A stretch of DNA of 21,418 nt from contig DASXYP010000017.1 in NCBI GenBank assembly GCA_036502405.1, positions 1-21,418 on the forward strand, written 5' to 3'. This stretch comes from Chersky-806 sp036502405. Lineage in GTDB: Bacteria > Actinomycetota > Acidimicrobiia > IMCC26256 > JAENVU01. The notes below the pieces were generated by a model. It was not told where the DNA came from, made no database searches, and was given only the letters and a program-made list of their open reading frames with translations. Each line of letters starts with the position of its first letter. Positions within the stretch are counted from its first letter, which is position 1. This document shows, one piece after another, positions 1 to 6,947 of the stretch. Both the position numbers and the translations under genes were made by a program.

Positions 1-964
1 TGCCGGTGGGTGCCGACGCGTCGGTCCGGTGCTTGCGGCGCTCCGGCATCACGAGGAGCACGCCGAACGCGACCGATGCGACGAAGCCGGGCACCAGCAG
101 GATCAGCGCGCTCGACGCGGTCTGTGCCATGCCTGCCACGCGCGTCGCGTAGAGCACGAGCAGCACTTGCGCGACGAGCAACGTCGAGCGCGGCCGGCCG
201 ATCGGATATCGGTGCAGGCGGGTCCGCCCTTCGAGCTCGCGTGCGAGCAATCGGCCGAGGGGCTCGCCGACGAGCAGCGCGAACGCGCCCGCCGCCCCGA
301 CGATCGAACCCGCGCGGCCGATGCCCTCGATCGGTGCGATCCAGAGCAGCAGCCCGACGGCCGCGTACGCGCCGCCGGCGCCGAGCGATGCCGCGGCGTA
401 GGGCCACGCGAGGAAGACGAGCGCGAGCGCGACCCCGACGACCGCGCGCATGAGCTCGGTGTCCGGCACGGTCGCGTAGATCCCGCCGACCGAGACGAAG
501 AGGAGCAGCGGTCCGAGCCCGAAGCGACCGGTCCGGCGGTCGAAGTCCGCTGCGGTCGCGCCGATCACGACCGTCCCTGCCCCGATCAGCAGCGGGACCC
601 AGCCGGCGGCGAGCCCGTCGTTCGCGCCGGCGAGCACGATCGCGCCGGGCAGCGCCGCGACCGGCCCGATGAGTCCCGGCGCCGGCGTTCGGGACGCGAT
701 CGTGCCCGCGAGCCACAGGAGGACCAGCCCGGTGACGACGTCGCTCGGGACCGCGGCGATCGGATCGGTGCCCAGCGCTCCCCGGAGCGCGAGGACCACG
801 GCGACGGCGAACGCGGGCCCCGCGACCCCCGGGCGGTGGCCCCGTCGAGGGAAAAGGGCCGAAAGGCCCAGCGCCATGGGCAGCGCCACCACCAGGGCCA
901 GGAAGCCCACCAGCAGCCCCGTCGAGAACTGGCTCGCCTCGAGGAGGTCCGTGATCGGCCGCAT
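1..964 (-). CDS. Polytopic membrane protein of unknown function, 3' end beyond the window
   Basis: The reading frame stays open from an ATG at 964 to the left edge (321 codons, no stop), so the C-terminus is missing. The start is well supported by GAGGAG six bases upstream. The product is strongly hydrophobic, with roughly nine or ten likely membrane segments, for example around residues 14-31 (GLLVGFLALVVALPMALG), 46-56, 73-85, 100-112 and 120-131. Short polar or charged loops such as DFDRRTGRFG separate them. Near the open end a basic stretch, MPERRKHRT, follows the last hydrophobic segment and suggests a cytoplasmic tail. No catalytic or transport motif is recognisable. It is divergent from the FlaA1-like gene and shares a 207-base intergenic region with it. 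A link to envelope polysaccharide is only positional inference. Confidence 0.8.
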   Translation of the reverse strand, partial: MRPITDLLEASQFSTGLLVGFLALVVALPMALGLSALFPRRGHRPGVAGPAFAVAVVLALRGALGTDPIAAVPSDVVTGLVLLWLAGTIASRTPAPGLIGPVAALPGAIVLAGANDGLAAGWVPLLIGAGTVVIGATAADFDRRTGRFGLGPLLLFVSVGGIYATVPDTELMRAVVGVALALVFLAWPYAAASLGAGGAYAAVGLLLWIAPIEGIGRAGSIVGAAGAFALLVGEPLGRLLARELEGRTRLHRYPIGRPRSTLLVAQVLLVLYATRVAGMAQTASSALILLVPGFVASVAFGVLLVMPERRKHRTDASAPTG

Positions 965-993
965 TTTCGACTCCTCGGACGGCGGCGGCCGTC

Positions 994-999
994 ACCCTA
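994..999 (-). promoter_or_regulatory. Candidate -10 element for the membrane protein gene
   Basis: On the minus strand TAGGGT lies 29 bases before the ATG at 964 and fits the loose TANNNT actinobacterial -10 consensus. No convincing -35 hexamer is seen. It sits inside an imperfect inverted repeat (arms GCGGCC at 985-990 and GGCCGC at 1003-1008) that could instead be an operator. Weak call. Confidence 0.25.
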
Positions 1000-1058
1000 G
1001 GGGGCCGCGCCGCCCGAATCGAGGCTTTCGGCGCCAACGCGGGGCGTGAGATCGACCC

Positions 1059-1088
1059 TTGCACCTGGTCACGGTTCGCGGCGATAAT
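1059..1088 (+). promoter_or_regulatory. Sigma-70-type promoter of the FlaA1-like gene
   Basis: TTGCAC (1059-1064) and GATAAT (1083-1088) are separated by 18 bases and each match the housekeeping consensus at four or five of six positions. The predicted transcription start, near 1095, would leave a leader of about 75 bases before the GTG at 1172. This is the clearest promoter in the window. Confidence 0.55.
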
Positions 1089-1171
1089 GCCCGGGCTGCG
1101 ATCGTCTGGGGGGCCGAGGTGCGGGCAGCGTCGGGAAAACAGCGTGCTCTTGACGGTCCTTGGGACCGTTC

Positions 1172-3070
1172 GTGAGCGACGGACCGATCGCTCCGGGGCT
1201 GTCGCTGCGCGCGTACCAGCACCGGCGCCTGCTGCGGGTCCTGGTGGACTGCGGCGTCTGGGTCGTCGCCCTGTACGCCGCCTCCCTGCTCCGGCTCGAC
1301 TTCGACCCGGCCCGGCTCGACGGCTTCGAGATCGCGATCCTGCTCCCGGTCGCGTGGGGTCTCCAGGCCGGGCTCGGCTGGTACTACGGGCTGTACCGCG
1401 GCCGCTGGATCAACGGTTCGTTCGACGAGGTCGCGGCGCTCGGTCGCACGGTGTTCGCGACCACGGCGATCCTGCTCGTCGTCGACCTGGTCTGGCCCGA
1501 GCTGCGCCCCGCACCCGCGAGCTCGGTCATCGGCGCGGGGATCCTCGCGTTCCTCGCCATGGGCGGTGCCCGGTACGCGGCGCGGCAGATGCTCGAGAAC
1601 CGCCGGCGCCAGAAGCCGGACGCGCGCCGGAAGCGGGCCATCATCTTCGGCGCCGGTGAGGGTGGCGACCGCACCATCCGCTCGATGCTCTGGGACGAGG
1701 AGAGCCCGTACGTCCCGGTCGCGCTGCTCGATGACGACCCCAACAAGCGCAACCTGACGATCCGCGGGATCCGGGTCTTCGGCGACCGCGGCAAGCTCCG
1801 CGCGGTCGCCGAGGAGTGCCGGGCCAAGGCGCTCGTGATCGCGGTCCCGACCGGTGACGGCGCGCTCGTGCGCGAGCTGAGCGACCTCGCGCGCACCGTC
1901 GGGCTCGAGGTGCGCGTGGTGCCATCGGTCCGCGAGCTGCTCGGCGGCGAGGTCAGCGTCGACGACCTGCGCAAGCCGACGGAGTCGGACCTGCTCGGAC
2001 GGCACACGGTCGAGACCGACCTGCACGCGGTCTCCGAGTACATCACGGGCAAGCGCGTGATCGTCACCGGTGCGGGCGGATCGATCGGCTCCGAGCTCTG
2101 TCGCCAGCTCTCCACCTTCGCCCCCGAGACGCTGATCATGGTCGACCGCGACGAGTCCGGCCTGCACGCGGTGCAGCTCTCGCTCGACGGTCGGGCGATG
2201 CTCGACTCCGACAGCCTGGTGCTCATCGACATCCGGGACCGGGCGCGGGTCGCGCGGCTGTTCGCGGAGATCAAGCCCGACGTCGTCTTCCACGCCGCCG
2301 CGCTGAAGCACCTGCCGCTGCTGCAGGCGCACCCGTCGGAGGCGCTGAAGTCCAACGTCTGGGGCACGCTCTCGGTGCTCGACGCCGCGGCCGCCGCCGG
2401 CGTCAAGCACTTCGTCAACATCTCGACCGACAAGGCCGCCAACGCGGTCAACGCGCTCGGCTATTCGAAGCGCGCGGCCGAGGGTCTCACATCGCACTTC
2501 GGCCAGAGCTTCCCGGGGACGTACCTGAGCGTGCGGTTCGGGAACGTGCTCGGCAGCCGCGGCTCGGTGCTCACCGCGTTCCGGGCCCAGCTCGAAGCCG
2601 GGAACCCGCTGACCGTCACGCATCCGGACGTCACCCGGTACTTCATGACGATCGAGGAGGCCGTGCAGCTGGTCATCCAGGCCGGCGCGATCGGCAGCGA
2701 CGGCAGTGCCCTCGTCCTCGACATGGGTGACCCGGTGCGCATCTACGACGTCGCCCGCCAGCTCGCGGGCAGCGTCAGCCCCGAGCTGCCGATCGTGTTC
2801 ACCGGCCTGCGGCCGGGCGAGAAGCTCCACGAAGACCTGTTCTGCGAGCGCGAACAATCGAGCCAGAGCGCGCACGAGCTCATCCGCTGCGTCGACGTAC
2901 CCCCGCTCGAACCCGCGGTCGTGCGCGACCTCGACCCCACGTGTTCGAGCGAGCAGGTCCTCGCGACCCTCGAGCGCCTGGCCCGGTCGATCGACGAGAG
3001 CATCGAGGCCGACTCGCCCGAGACCGTCGACCTCGTCATCACCGAAGTCCTGGAGGCCGAGACCGCGTAG
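1172..3070 (+). CDS. FlaA1/CapD-type membrane-bound nucleotide-sugar dehydratase/epimerase (polysaccharide biosynthesis)
   Basis: About 632 residues from GTG 1172; a TTG at 1160 would add four. Neither start has a strong ribosome binding site. The N-terminal part (about residues 20-140) holds four likely membrane helices. A first Rossmann-like domain with GAGEGG follows, then the catalytic extended-SDR domain with GAGGSIGSE, HAAALKHLPL, STDKAANAVN, RFGNVLGSRGSV and GLRPGEKLHE. This layout is typical of WbpM/CapD/PglF-like UDP-GlcNAc 4,6-dehydratases, which make precursors for surface polysaccharide or glycoprotein at the inner membrane. The usual MGA[ST]KR active-site segment reads LGYSKR here, so Leu is at the position four before the catalytic Lys where Met (long forms) or Tyr is expected. 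Family assignment is firm; the exact substrate is not. Confidence 0.93.
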   Translation: MSDGPIAPGLSLRAYQHRRLLRVLVDCGVWVVALYAASLLRLDFDPARLDGFEIAILLPVAWGLQAGLGWYYGLYRGRWINGSFDEVAALGRTVFATTAILLVVDLVWPELRPAPASSVIGAGILAFLAMGGARYAARQMLENRRRQKPDARRKRAIIFGAGEGGDRTIRSMLWDEESPYVPVALLDDDPNKRNLTIRGIRVFGDRGKLRAVAEECRAKALVIAVPTGDGALVRELSDLARTVGLEVRVVPSVRELLGGEVSVDDLRKPTESDLLGRHTVETDLHAVSEYITGKRVIVTGAGGSIGSELCRQLSTFAPETLIMVDRDESGLHAVQLSLDGRAMLDSDSLVLIDIRDRARVARLFAEIKPDVVFHAAALKHLPLLQAHPSEALKSNVWGTLSVLDAAAAAGVKHFVNISTDKAANAVNALGYSKRAAEGLTSHFGQSFPGTYLSVRFGNVLGSRGSVLTAFRAQLEAGNPLTVTHPDVTRYFMTIEEAVQLVIQAGAIGSDGSALVLDMGDPVRIYDVARQLAGSVSPELPIVFTGLRPGEKLHEDLFCEREQSSQSAHELIRCVDVPPLEPAVVRDLDPTCSSEQVLATLERLARSIDESIEADSPETVDLVITEVLEAETA

Positions 3071-3073
3071 CGG

Positions 3074-3106
3074 CACGGGCTCGAGCTCCCGCAACGGAGC
3101 CCGCGC
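3074..3106 (+). terminator. Possible hairpin terminator after the FlaA1-like gene
   Basis: Arms CGGGCTC (3076-3082) and GAGCCCG (3097-3103) form a seven-base stem, extendable to ten with one mismatch, starting a few bases after the stop codon. The loop is 14 bases and there is no T-run, so it would be a weak or Rho-assisted terminator. Confidence 0.35.
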
Positions 3107-3193
3107 CTGTACTTGCTCGCCACGCTCGGCCGCCCTCGGCACCGCCACCCGAGGATTGGCCGACCTGATCCCCGGCGAATACGTTCGACGAAC

Positions 3194-4069
3194 GTGGTCG
3201 TGCGACGCGAGCTGCTGCGGGGTCTCGGGCGGCTGGACGCCACGACCACCGTCCTGCAGCGCGCTCGCCGGGCTGATCCTCTCCGTGGGATGTGGGAGGC
3301 CGCCGACGCGCAGTGGTGGTGGCGACGCCCCCGGGCCACCGACGATCTGGCGCTCCCGGTCTGGTTCGACGAGGTCGGCCCGGTGGCGGCGGCAGGGCTG
3401 ACGGCCTGGGGTGACACCTGGCAGGCCGACGTCTTCGCCGTGCCGACGATCGTCGACGAGGAAGACGTCTGGGCCGCGACGTTGGAAGCCACCGCTGGAC
3501 TTCGGGACGAGGCTCTCACGGTGCTCGTCCGCGAGGACGATGCCCCGCTCGCGGGCCTCGCCGTCCAGAGTGGATTCGCGATGACTGAGGAGCGGTCGGG
3601 CACCGCATGGATGGACGCCGACCAGCGCGCGCCCGTTGCCCGGGTCGATGGGTTCGCAGTCGTCGATCGCGTGACCCGGGCGGATCGTCCGCACCCGATG
3701 ATCGCCCGCAACGGTGAGCTGGTCGAGCCGCGGCTGCGCCAGTGCTCCCTGTACGATCCGACGCTTGATCTCGCGGTCGAGGACGCGGATGGCAGGATCG
3801 CCGGCTACGCGTTGTTCTGGTTCGACCGCACGACCCTGGTCGGACTCCTCGAACCGATGCGCGTCGAGGACGACTACCAGCGACGCGGCCTGGCCCGCAT
3901 GTTGCTGACGAACGGCCTCGATCGGCTCGCACGCAAGGGCGCACGCCGCCTGAAGGTCGGATTCGAGACCGACGCCGCCCGCAACCTCTACCTCGGCGCC
4001 GGATTCGTCCAGACGTCGACCGATCGGCTGCTCGTCCGTCCAGCACCGCACGACCAGAGCGGGGGGTGA
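3194..4069 (+). CDS. GNAT-family N-acetyltransferase, probably two-domain
   Basis: About 291 residues from GTG 3194. The frame is open from TTG 3113, but the extra 27 residues are Arg/Pro/His-rich and look non-coding; GTG 3200 is also possible. None of these starts has a clear ribosome binding site. The C-terminal half is a standard acetyl-CoA-binding GNAT domain: a beta strand GYALFWFD, then MRVEDDYQRRGLARMLL, where QRRGLA is the pyrophosphate-binding Q/RxxGxA motif, and finally NLYLGAGF. The N-terminal half has a Trp-rich segment (QWWWRRP) and ends in LAVQSGFAMTEE, which resembles the closing motif of a second, degenerate GNAT domain. Tandem GNATs are known in actinobacteria (for example mycothiol synthase), but I do not see enough to call MshD. 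The substrate is unknown. Confidence 0.8.
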   Translation: MVVRRELLRGLGRLDATTTVLQRARRADPLRGMWEAADAQWWWRRPRATDDLALPVWFDEVGPVAAAGLTAWGDTWQADVFAVPTIVDEEDVWAATLEATAGLRDEALTVLVREDDAPLAGLAVQSGFAMTEERSGTAWMDADQRAPVARVDGFAVVDRVTRADRPHPMIARNGELVEPRLRQCSLYDPTLDLAVEDADGRIAGYALFWFDRTTLVGLLEPMRVEDDYQRRGLARMLLTNGLDRLARKGARRLKVGFETDAARNLYLGAGFVQTSTDRLLVRPAPHDQSGG

Positions 4070-4094
4070 CGCTGTTGCCCCTGTCGGGTTCAGG

Positions 4095-4124
4095 CTGCCC
4101 GTCGCCGACCGTACTGGCGGGCAG
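4095..4124 (+). other. Inverted repeat between the GNAT gene and the lipoprotein gene
   Basis: Perfect seven-base arms CTGCCCG (4095-4101) and CGGGCAG (4118-4124) surround a 16-base loop in a 64-base gap. It lies 26 bases after the GNAT stop and 10 bases before the next start. It could be a terminator or an operator or leader structure; no T-run follows. Confidence 0.3.
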
Positions 4125-4133
4125 ACTGCCTCT

Positions 4134-5372
4134 GTGATCTCGGCGGGGGCGCGTAGGGCAGGCAGGTGCGCGTCGTGCGTCGGTGCTGTGGCGTTGATAC
4201 TCGGTGGTTGCGGCGCACCGGGAGCCGTCGCCAAGGCCGGCCCTGCGGGGGTTGTCGTCCTCGACGCCCACCGCGGGAAGGAACGCTGGCGCCTCTCGCC
4301 ACCCGCATCGAAGCAGTCCTATTCCACGGCCGTCGGGCCCGGGATAGTGCTCGCAGCCAAAGCGCCATGCGGCGGCGATGGCGGCCAAGACCAGCGCAGC
4401 GAGATCAGCGCATACGACGCCAAGACGGGTGAACATCGCTGGACCGCGACGGGCGAAAGTGGGGTTGCCACCAAGACGATGACGTGGCAGGAATCATCGA
4501 CGGTCAACGCTGCGGCTCACGGGATCGTCGTAGCGACCGGTGGTCGACTCGGGTCTCCGATCCCCGGCCTCGACGCAACGACCGGCAAGCTCCGTTGGAA
4601 GATCACCGAGCGGTTTCTCGGCGTGTCGGACTCCTTGGTCTTCGCGACCTCTGCGAACTTCGATGCGGATGGCACCCTCGATGCGTTCGACCGCCAGCTC
4701 GGACGTCGGCGCTGGACCTTCCCGACAACCAACGAGACGGCGTGGGGAAGGACCTTCGACGTCGTCGCCGCCGACCGCACCACGGTGGTCGTCGCGAACG
4801 GGTCGTATCTGATGAAGTCGGGGCCTTCGCAGAGCCCGACGACGATGTTCGTCCTCGACGCCCGCACGGGCATGGAACGCGCGCGGTTCGCAGTTGCCGA
4901 GCCTGCGATCCCGTTCAGCGACTTCGCCATCAGCAACGGCGTGCTCGTCTACGCCGATGGCGCGAACGCGGTGGCACGCGACGTGCGCGATGGGAGCATC
5001 CTCTGGACCCATCCGAGCGCGCAAGCGACGCCTACATCGGACGGAGGAGTCCCTCGCTCGACGATCCACGTGTCGTCCGGCGCTCGCACGGTCTTCGTCG
5101 GGAGCACCCACGGCTTCTCCGATGTGCTCGACGCGCGTACGGGAGCTCTCCGATGGACCGCCGACCCCGTCAGGTACTTCGAAGCGGCGACAGGAAGTGA
5201 CGTCGTGGTTGCCGACACGGATCAGAAGATCACCGCGCTCGACGTGGCGACCGGCAGACCGCGCTGGGTACGGCGCACGCTTCCGTTCTTCGACCAGAAG
5301 CCCGGGTTCGAGATCGCAGTCGCAGCATCGAGCTCGTCGGTCGCGGTGAGCCCTACCTGTGGCGAGGGGTAG
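4134..5372 (+). CDS. Secreted lipoprotein with eight PQQ-like beta-propeller repeats
   Basis: 412 residues from a GTG start. A basic N-terminus (RRAGR) and hydrophobic stretch lead into LILGGC, a lipobox-like sequence with Cys26 as the likely lipidated residue, so the protein is probably anchored outside the membrane. The rest carries eight copies of a blade motif of the form LDxxTGxxxW, near residues 40-54, 91-103, 144-155, 182-194, 238-251, 279-291, 330-341 and 366-378 (examples ISAYDAKTGEHRW and ITALDVATGRPRW). The count fits an eight-bladed propeller, as in PQQ-dependent dehydrogenases and BamB-like proteins. I see no enzyme active-site motif, so a binding or scaffold role is more likely. 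Cys79 and Cys409 might form a disulfide that closes the propeller; this is inference. No clear Shine-Dalgarno precedes the start. Confidence 0.85.
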   Translation: MISAGARRAGRCASCVGAVALILGGCGAPGAVAKAGPAGVVVLDAHRGKERWRLSPPASKQSYSTAVGPGIVLAAKAPCGGDGGQDQRSEISAYDAKTGEHRWTATGESGVATKTMTWQESSTVNAAAHGIVVATGGRLGSPIPGLDATTGKLRWKITERFLGVSDSLVFATSANFDADGTLDAFDRQLGRRRWTFPTTNETAWGRTFDVVAADRTTVVVANGSYLMKSGPSQSPTTMFVLDARTGMERARFAVAEPAIPFSDFAISNGVLVYADGANAVARDVRDGSILWTHPSAQATPTSDGGVPRSTIHVSSGARTVFVGSTHGFSDVLDARTGALRWTADPVRYFEAATGSDVVVADTDQKITALDVATGRPRWVRRTLPFFDQKPGFEIAVAASSSSVAVSPTCGEG

Positions 5373-5419
5373 GCCGCAACATCAACGGACGCCACCCGCG
5401 GCGCGAGACACCGGCCGGA

Positions 5420-5481
5420 GCCGGCGTCGACGATGACGCGACCGCCGGCGGAGGTCTCGGCCGTATGGACCGGAGACCTCC
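5420..5481. terminator. Convergent, probably bidirectional terminator (two hairpins)
   Basis: The gap between the convergent genes ending at 5372 (+) and 5496 (-) holds two inverted repeats. The stronger has perfect nine-base arms GGAGGTCTC (5450-5458) and GAGACCTCC (5473-5481) with a 14-base loop. A second has arms GCCGGCG (5420-5426) and CGCCGGC (5443-5449). The symmetry lets it act from either side. No long T-run is present, which is common in GC-rich actinobacteria. Confidence 0.55.
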
Positions 5482-5495
5482 ACCGCGGCTCGCGC

Positions 5496-6131
5496 TCAGC
5501 CGAGTCGACGGTAGATGGACGCTTGCGTGGTCATGGCGTCCTCGACGAAGCAACCCTTGGTCGAGTCGATCAGCTTGACGAAGCTCGGGTCGGCCGCAAC
5601 GGCGTCTTCGGCTTTCTCCATGGCGGTGATGCTCTCGTAGCCGGTCAGCCAGCCGACACCGCCGTACGGCCCGGTCAGGGAACGCATGAACATCGTCGGC
5701 AAGCCGGTGATGGCCTCCGACTTCTGCGCGATGTCGACCCCGAGACCCATGGCGCGTTCGATGTTGCCTGCCGCACACACGGCGACGGCGCCGCCGACGT
5801 ATTGCGCGTCGGCTCCGGCGGTGGGATCACCGTAGATGGGTTGGAGGAGACCGTCGTCGAGACTCCCGTCGGTGAACTCGTCCCCCGCGTTGCTCAATGC
5901 GCCCATTGCGGGATCCGCGTTCAGCTTGTCGCCGACAGTCTCCAACGCAGCGAGATCTTCGAACCAGGCGGTCCACGAGATCGTGCCGAAGCCGGCCGAG
6001 TAGACGGTCGACCACAGCTGAACCTCGTGGCCGGTCACCTGCTTCACCTTCTCGGTGATCGACAACGCCCACGCCACACCCGCTGCTCCGTCTCCGCGCG
6101 CGAGACGGGTCCTTCGCGTAAAGAGGTACAT
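5496..6131 (-). CDS. Tandem-duplicated alpha/beta-barrel-like (NIPSNAP/ABM-type fold) protein
   Basis: 211 residues from ATG 6131. The frame is open another 300 bases upstream, but that part looks non-coding, and this ATG has a purine-rich AGAGGAAAGGG just ahead. The protein appears to be two similar halves of about 90-100 residues. The first runs from YLFTRRTRLARG to LETVGDKLNADPAMGAL. The second runs from AVAVCAAGNIERAMGLG to MEKAEDAVAADPSFVKLI. Each half has an N-terminal strand, a long helix, a central strand with aromatic residues (GTISWTAWFED; GGVGWLTGYES) and a closing helix ending in an aDPxxxxL motif. This pattern is typical of dimeric alpha+beta barrel proteins such as NIPSNAP or antibiotic-biosynthesis-monooxygenase folds, here probably fused into one chain. 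No catalytic residue can be named. It ends toward the convergent terminator. Confidence 0.72.
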   Translation of the reverse strand: MYLFTRRTRLARGDGAAGVAWALSITEKVKQVTGHEVQLWSTVYSAGFGTISWTAWFEDLAALETVGDKLNADPAMGALSNAGDEFTDGSLDDGLLQPIYGDPTAGADAQYVGGAVAVCAAGNIERAMGLGVDIAQKSEAITGLPTMFMRSLTGPYGGVGWLTGYESITAMEKAEDAVAADPSFVKLIDSTKGCFVEDAMTTQASIYRRLG

Positions 6132-6146
6132 GCTCTGCCCTTTCCT

Positions 6147-6161
6147 CTCGGCAAGCCCGAG
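6147..6161 (-). other. Short hairpin just upstream of the 6131 start
   Basis: Arms CTCGG and CCGAG with a five-base loop (6147-6161) end six bases upstream of the purine-rich ribosome binding region. In the mRNA it could influence initiation, but the stem is short and may be chance. Confidence 0.2.
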
Positions 6162-6199
6162 TGGGCTCGCACCACTCACCGTCGCGCCGGTCCGGTTCC

Positions 6200-6216
6200 A
6201 ATGCAAGGGGTGCATT
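6200..6216. promoter_or_regulatory. Candidate operator in the 315-base upstream region
   Basis: Perfect six-base arms AATGCA (6200-6205) and TGCATT (6211-6216) with a five-base spacer make an AT-richer dyad inside very GC-rich DNA, 69 bases upstream of the ATG at 6131. On the minus strand the inner arm supplies TTGCAT, which resembles a -35 element, but no good -10 follows. A second 6-5-6 dyad of different sequence lies at 6272-6288 (TCGGGC, GCCCGA). The rest of 6132-6446 holds no gene I can support; a terminator-like repeat lies at 6371-6400. Confidence 0.35.
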
Positions 6217-6370
6217 ACGCGCGCGCCCCGGTGCCACCACTGGCCGAGCGACCGGTCACGCTGCGTCGACCTCGGGCATACCGCCCGAAGGCCCACCGCC
6301 GGATGTCCCGGTCGACTGGCACAGCTGATCCGGGCGGATGCGTCGCCGAGTGCCACACGCCTTTCGGTGC

Positions 6371-6400
6371 GGGATCGCGTCGCTTTGACGGCGCGATCCC
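6371..6400 (-). terminator. Strong inverted repeat, probable terminator downstream of the VOC gene
   Basis: Perfect nine-base arms GGGATCGCG (6371-6379) and CGCGATCCC (6392-6400) are continued inward by further pairs to give a stem of about 12 with a six-base loop. It begins 46 bases after the VOC stop codon, so it is well placed to end that transcript and insulate the next gene. There is no T-run. Confidence 0.5.
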
Positions 6401-6446
6401 CAACCGAGACCAGGGGCGTCATCTGACGCACACTGGCCGTTCGCCG

Positions 6447-6863
6447 TCAGTCGTCAGGTGCGTCGTGGAACGGCGGGGTGTAGCAGACGGCGACGAGCAA
6501 TCCGTCCGGGCTCAAGAGCCGAGCGGTGACCTGGCCCCACGGCTCCGTGCGGGCGTCGTGGATGAGCCGATGGCCCTTGGCCGTGAGCTCCGCGGCTGCC
6601 GCCGCGACGTCCGCGACCTCGAACTCGATGCTCGCCTGCGGGACCGGGACCTCAGCGGGCCATTCGGTGGTTCCGAAGCACGCGCTGGCCGCTTCCGAGA
6701 GCGGCCACAGCCCGAAGTGCTTCGTCCCGTCGAGCTTCTGCGTGAAGACGTACTGGCCTTCTTCGCCCTCGAAGGACAGGCCCAATCCGTCCCGGTAGAA
6801 CGTCCGAGCTGCGGCAGCGTCCTGCACGATCGGTGCGACACTCGCGACGAACTGGATGTCCAT
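6447..6863 (-). CDS. VOC-superfamily (glyoxalase/bleomycin-resistance-like) protein
   Basis: 138 residues from ATG 6863, with GGGAGGTG seven or eight bases upstream. The length and order of elements fit a single-chain pair of beta-alpha-beta-beta-beta modules: DAAAARTFYRDGLGL (the typical helix entering LGL), then KHFGLWPL, then ASIEFEVADVAAAAAEL, and finally LLSPDGLLVAVCY, the usual closing SPDG-strand. His49 and Glu80/Glu82 sit where metal ligands of the family can occur, but a full ligand set cannot be assigned. Related proteins act as glyoxalases, extradiol dioxygenases, or drug-binding resistance proteins; which applies here is open. It lies 84 bases downstream of the cupin-like gene on the same strand and may be co-transcribed with it. 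Confidence 0.85.
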   Translation of the reverse strand: MDIQFVASVAPIVQDAAAARTFYRDGLGLSFEGEEGQYVFTQKLDGTKHFGLWPLSEAASACFGTTEWPAEVPVPQASIEFEVADVAAAAAELTAKGHRLIHDARTEPWGQVTARLLSPDGLLVAVCYTPPFHDAPDD

Positions 6864-6911
6864 TGTCTGCCACCTCCCGTGAGCGTTCCTTCGGCGCTCC
6901 TCTGAGAGTGC

Positions 6912-6923
6912 CCGCCGCGGCGG
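6912..6923 (-). other. Perfect GC palindrome between the cupin-like and VOC genes
   Basis: CCGCCGCGGCGG is an exact 12-base palindrome 24 bases after the cupin-like stop. It could be a weak terminator stem or simply GC-rich chance sequence. Confidence 0.2.
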
Positions 6924-6947
6924 CTCACGAATCGCGCTTCGACCGCG

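Noticed and set aside
29..1000. 323-codon open frame on the plus strand
   Set aside because: It is antisense to the membrane protein gene, which has a good ribosome binding site and a convincing hydrophobic pattern; this frame gives a highly charged, repetitive product.
3113..3193. 27 extra codons at the N-terminus of the GNAT gene (TTG start)
   Set aside because: The residues are Arg/Pro/His-rich and unlike the rest. The protein more plausibly starts at GTG 3194 or 3200.
992..4234. 1080-codon open frame on the minus strand
   Set aside because: It lies antisense to the FlaA1-like and GNAT genes, is low-complexity (Arg/Asp/Glu/Ala/Pro) and has no domain or ribosome binding site. It is a by-product of GC-rich third positions in the true genes.
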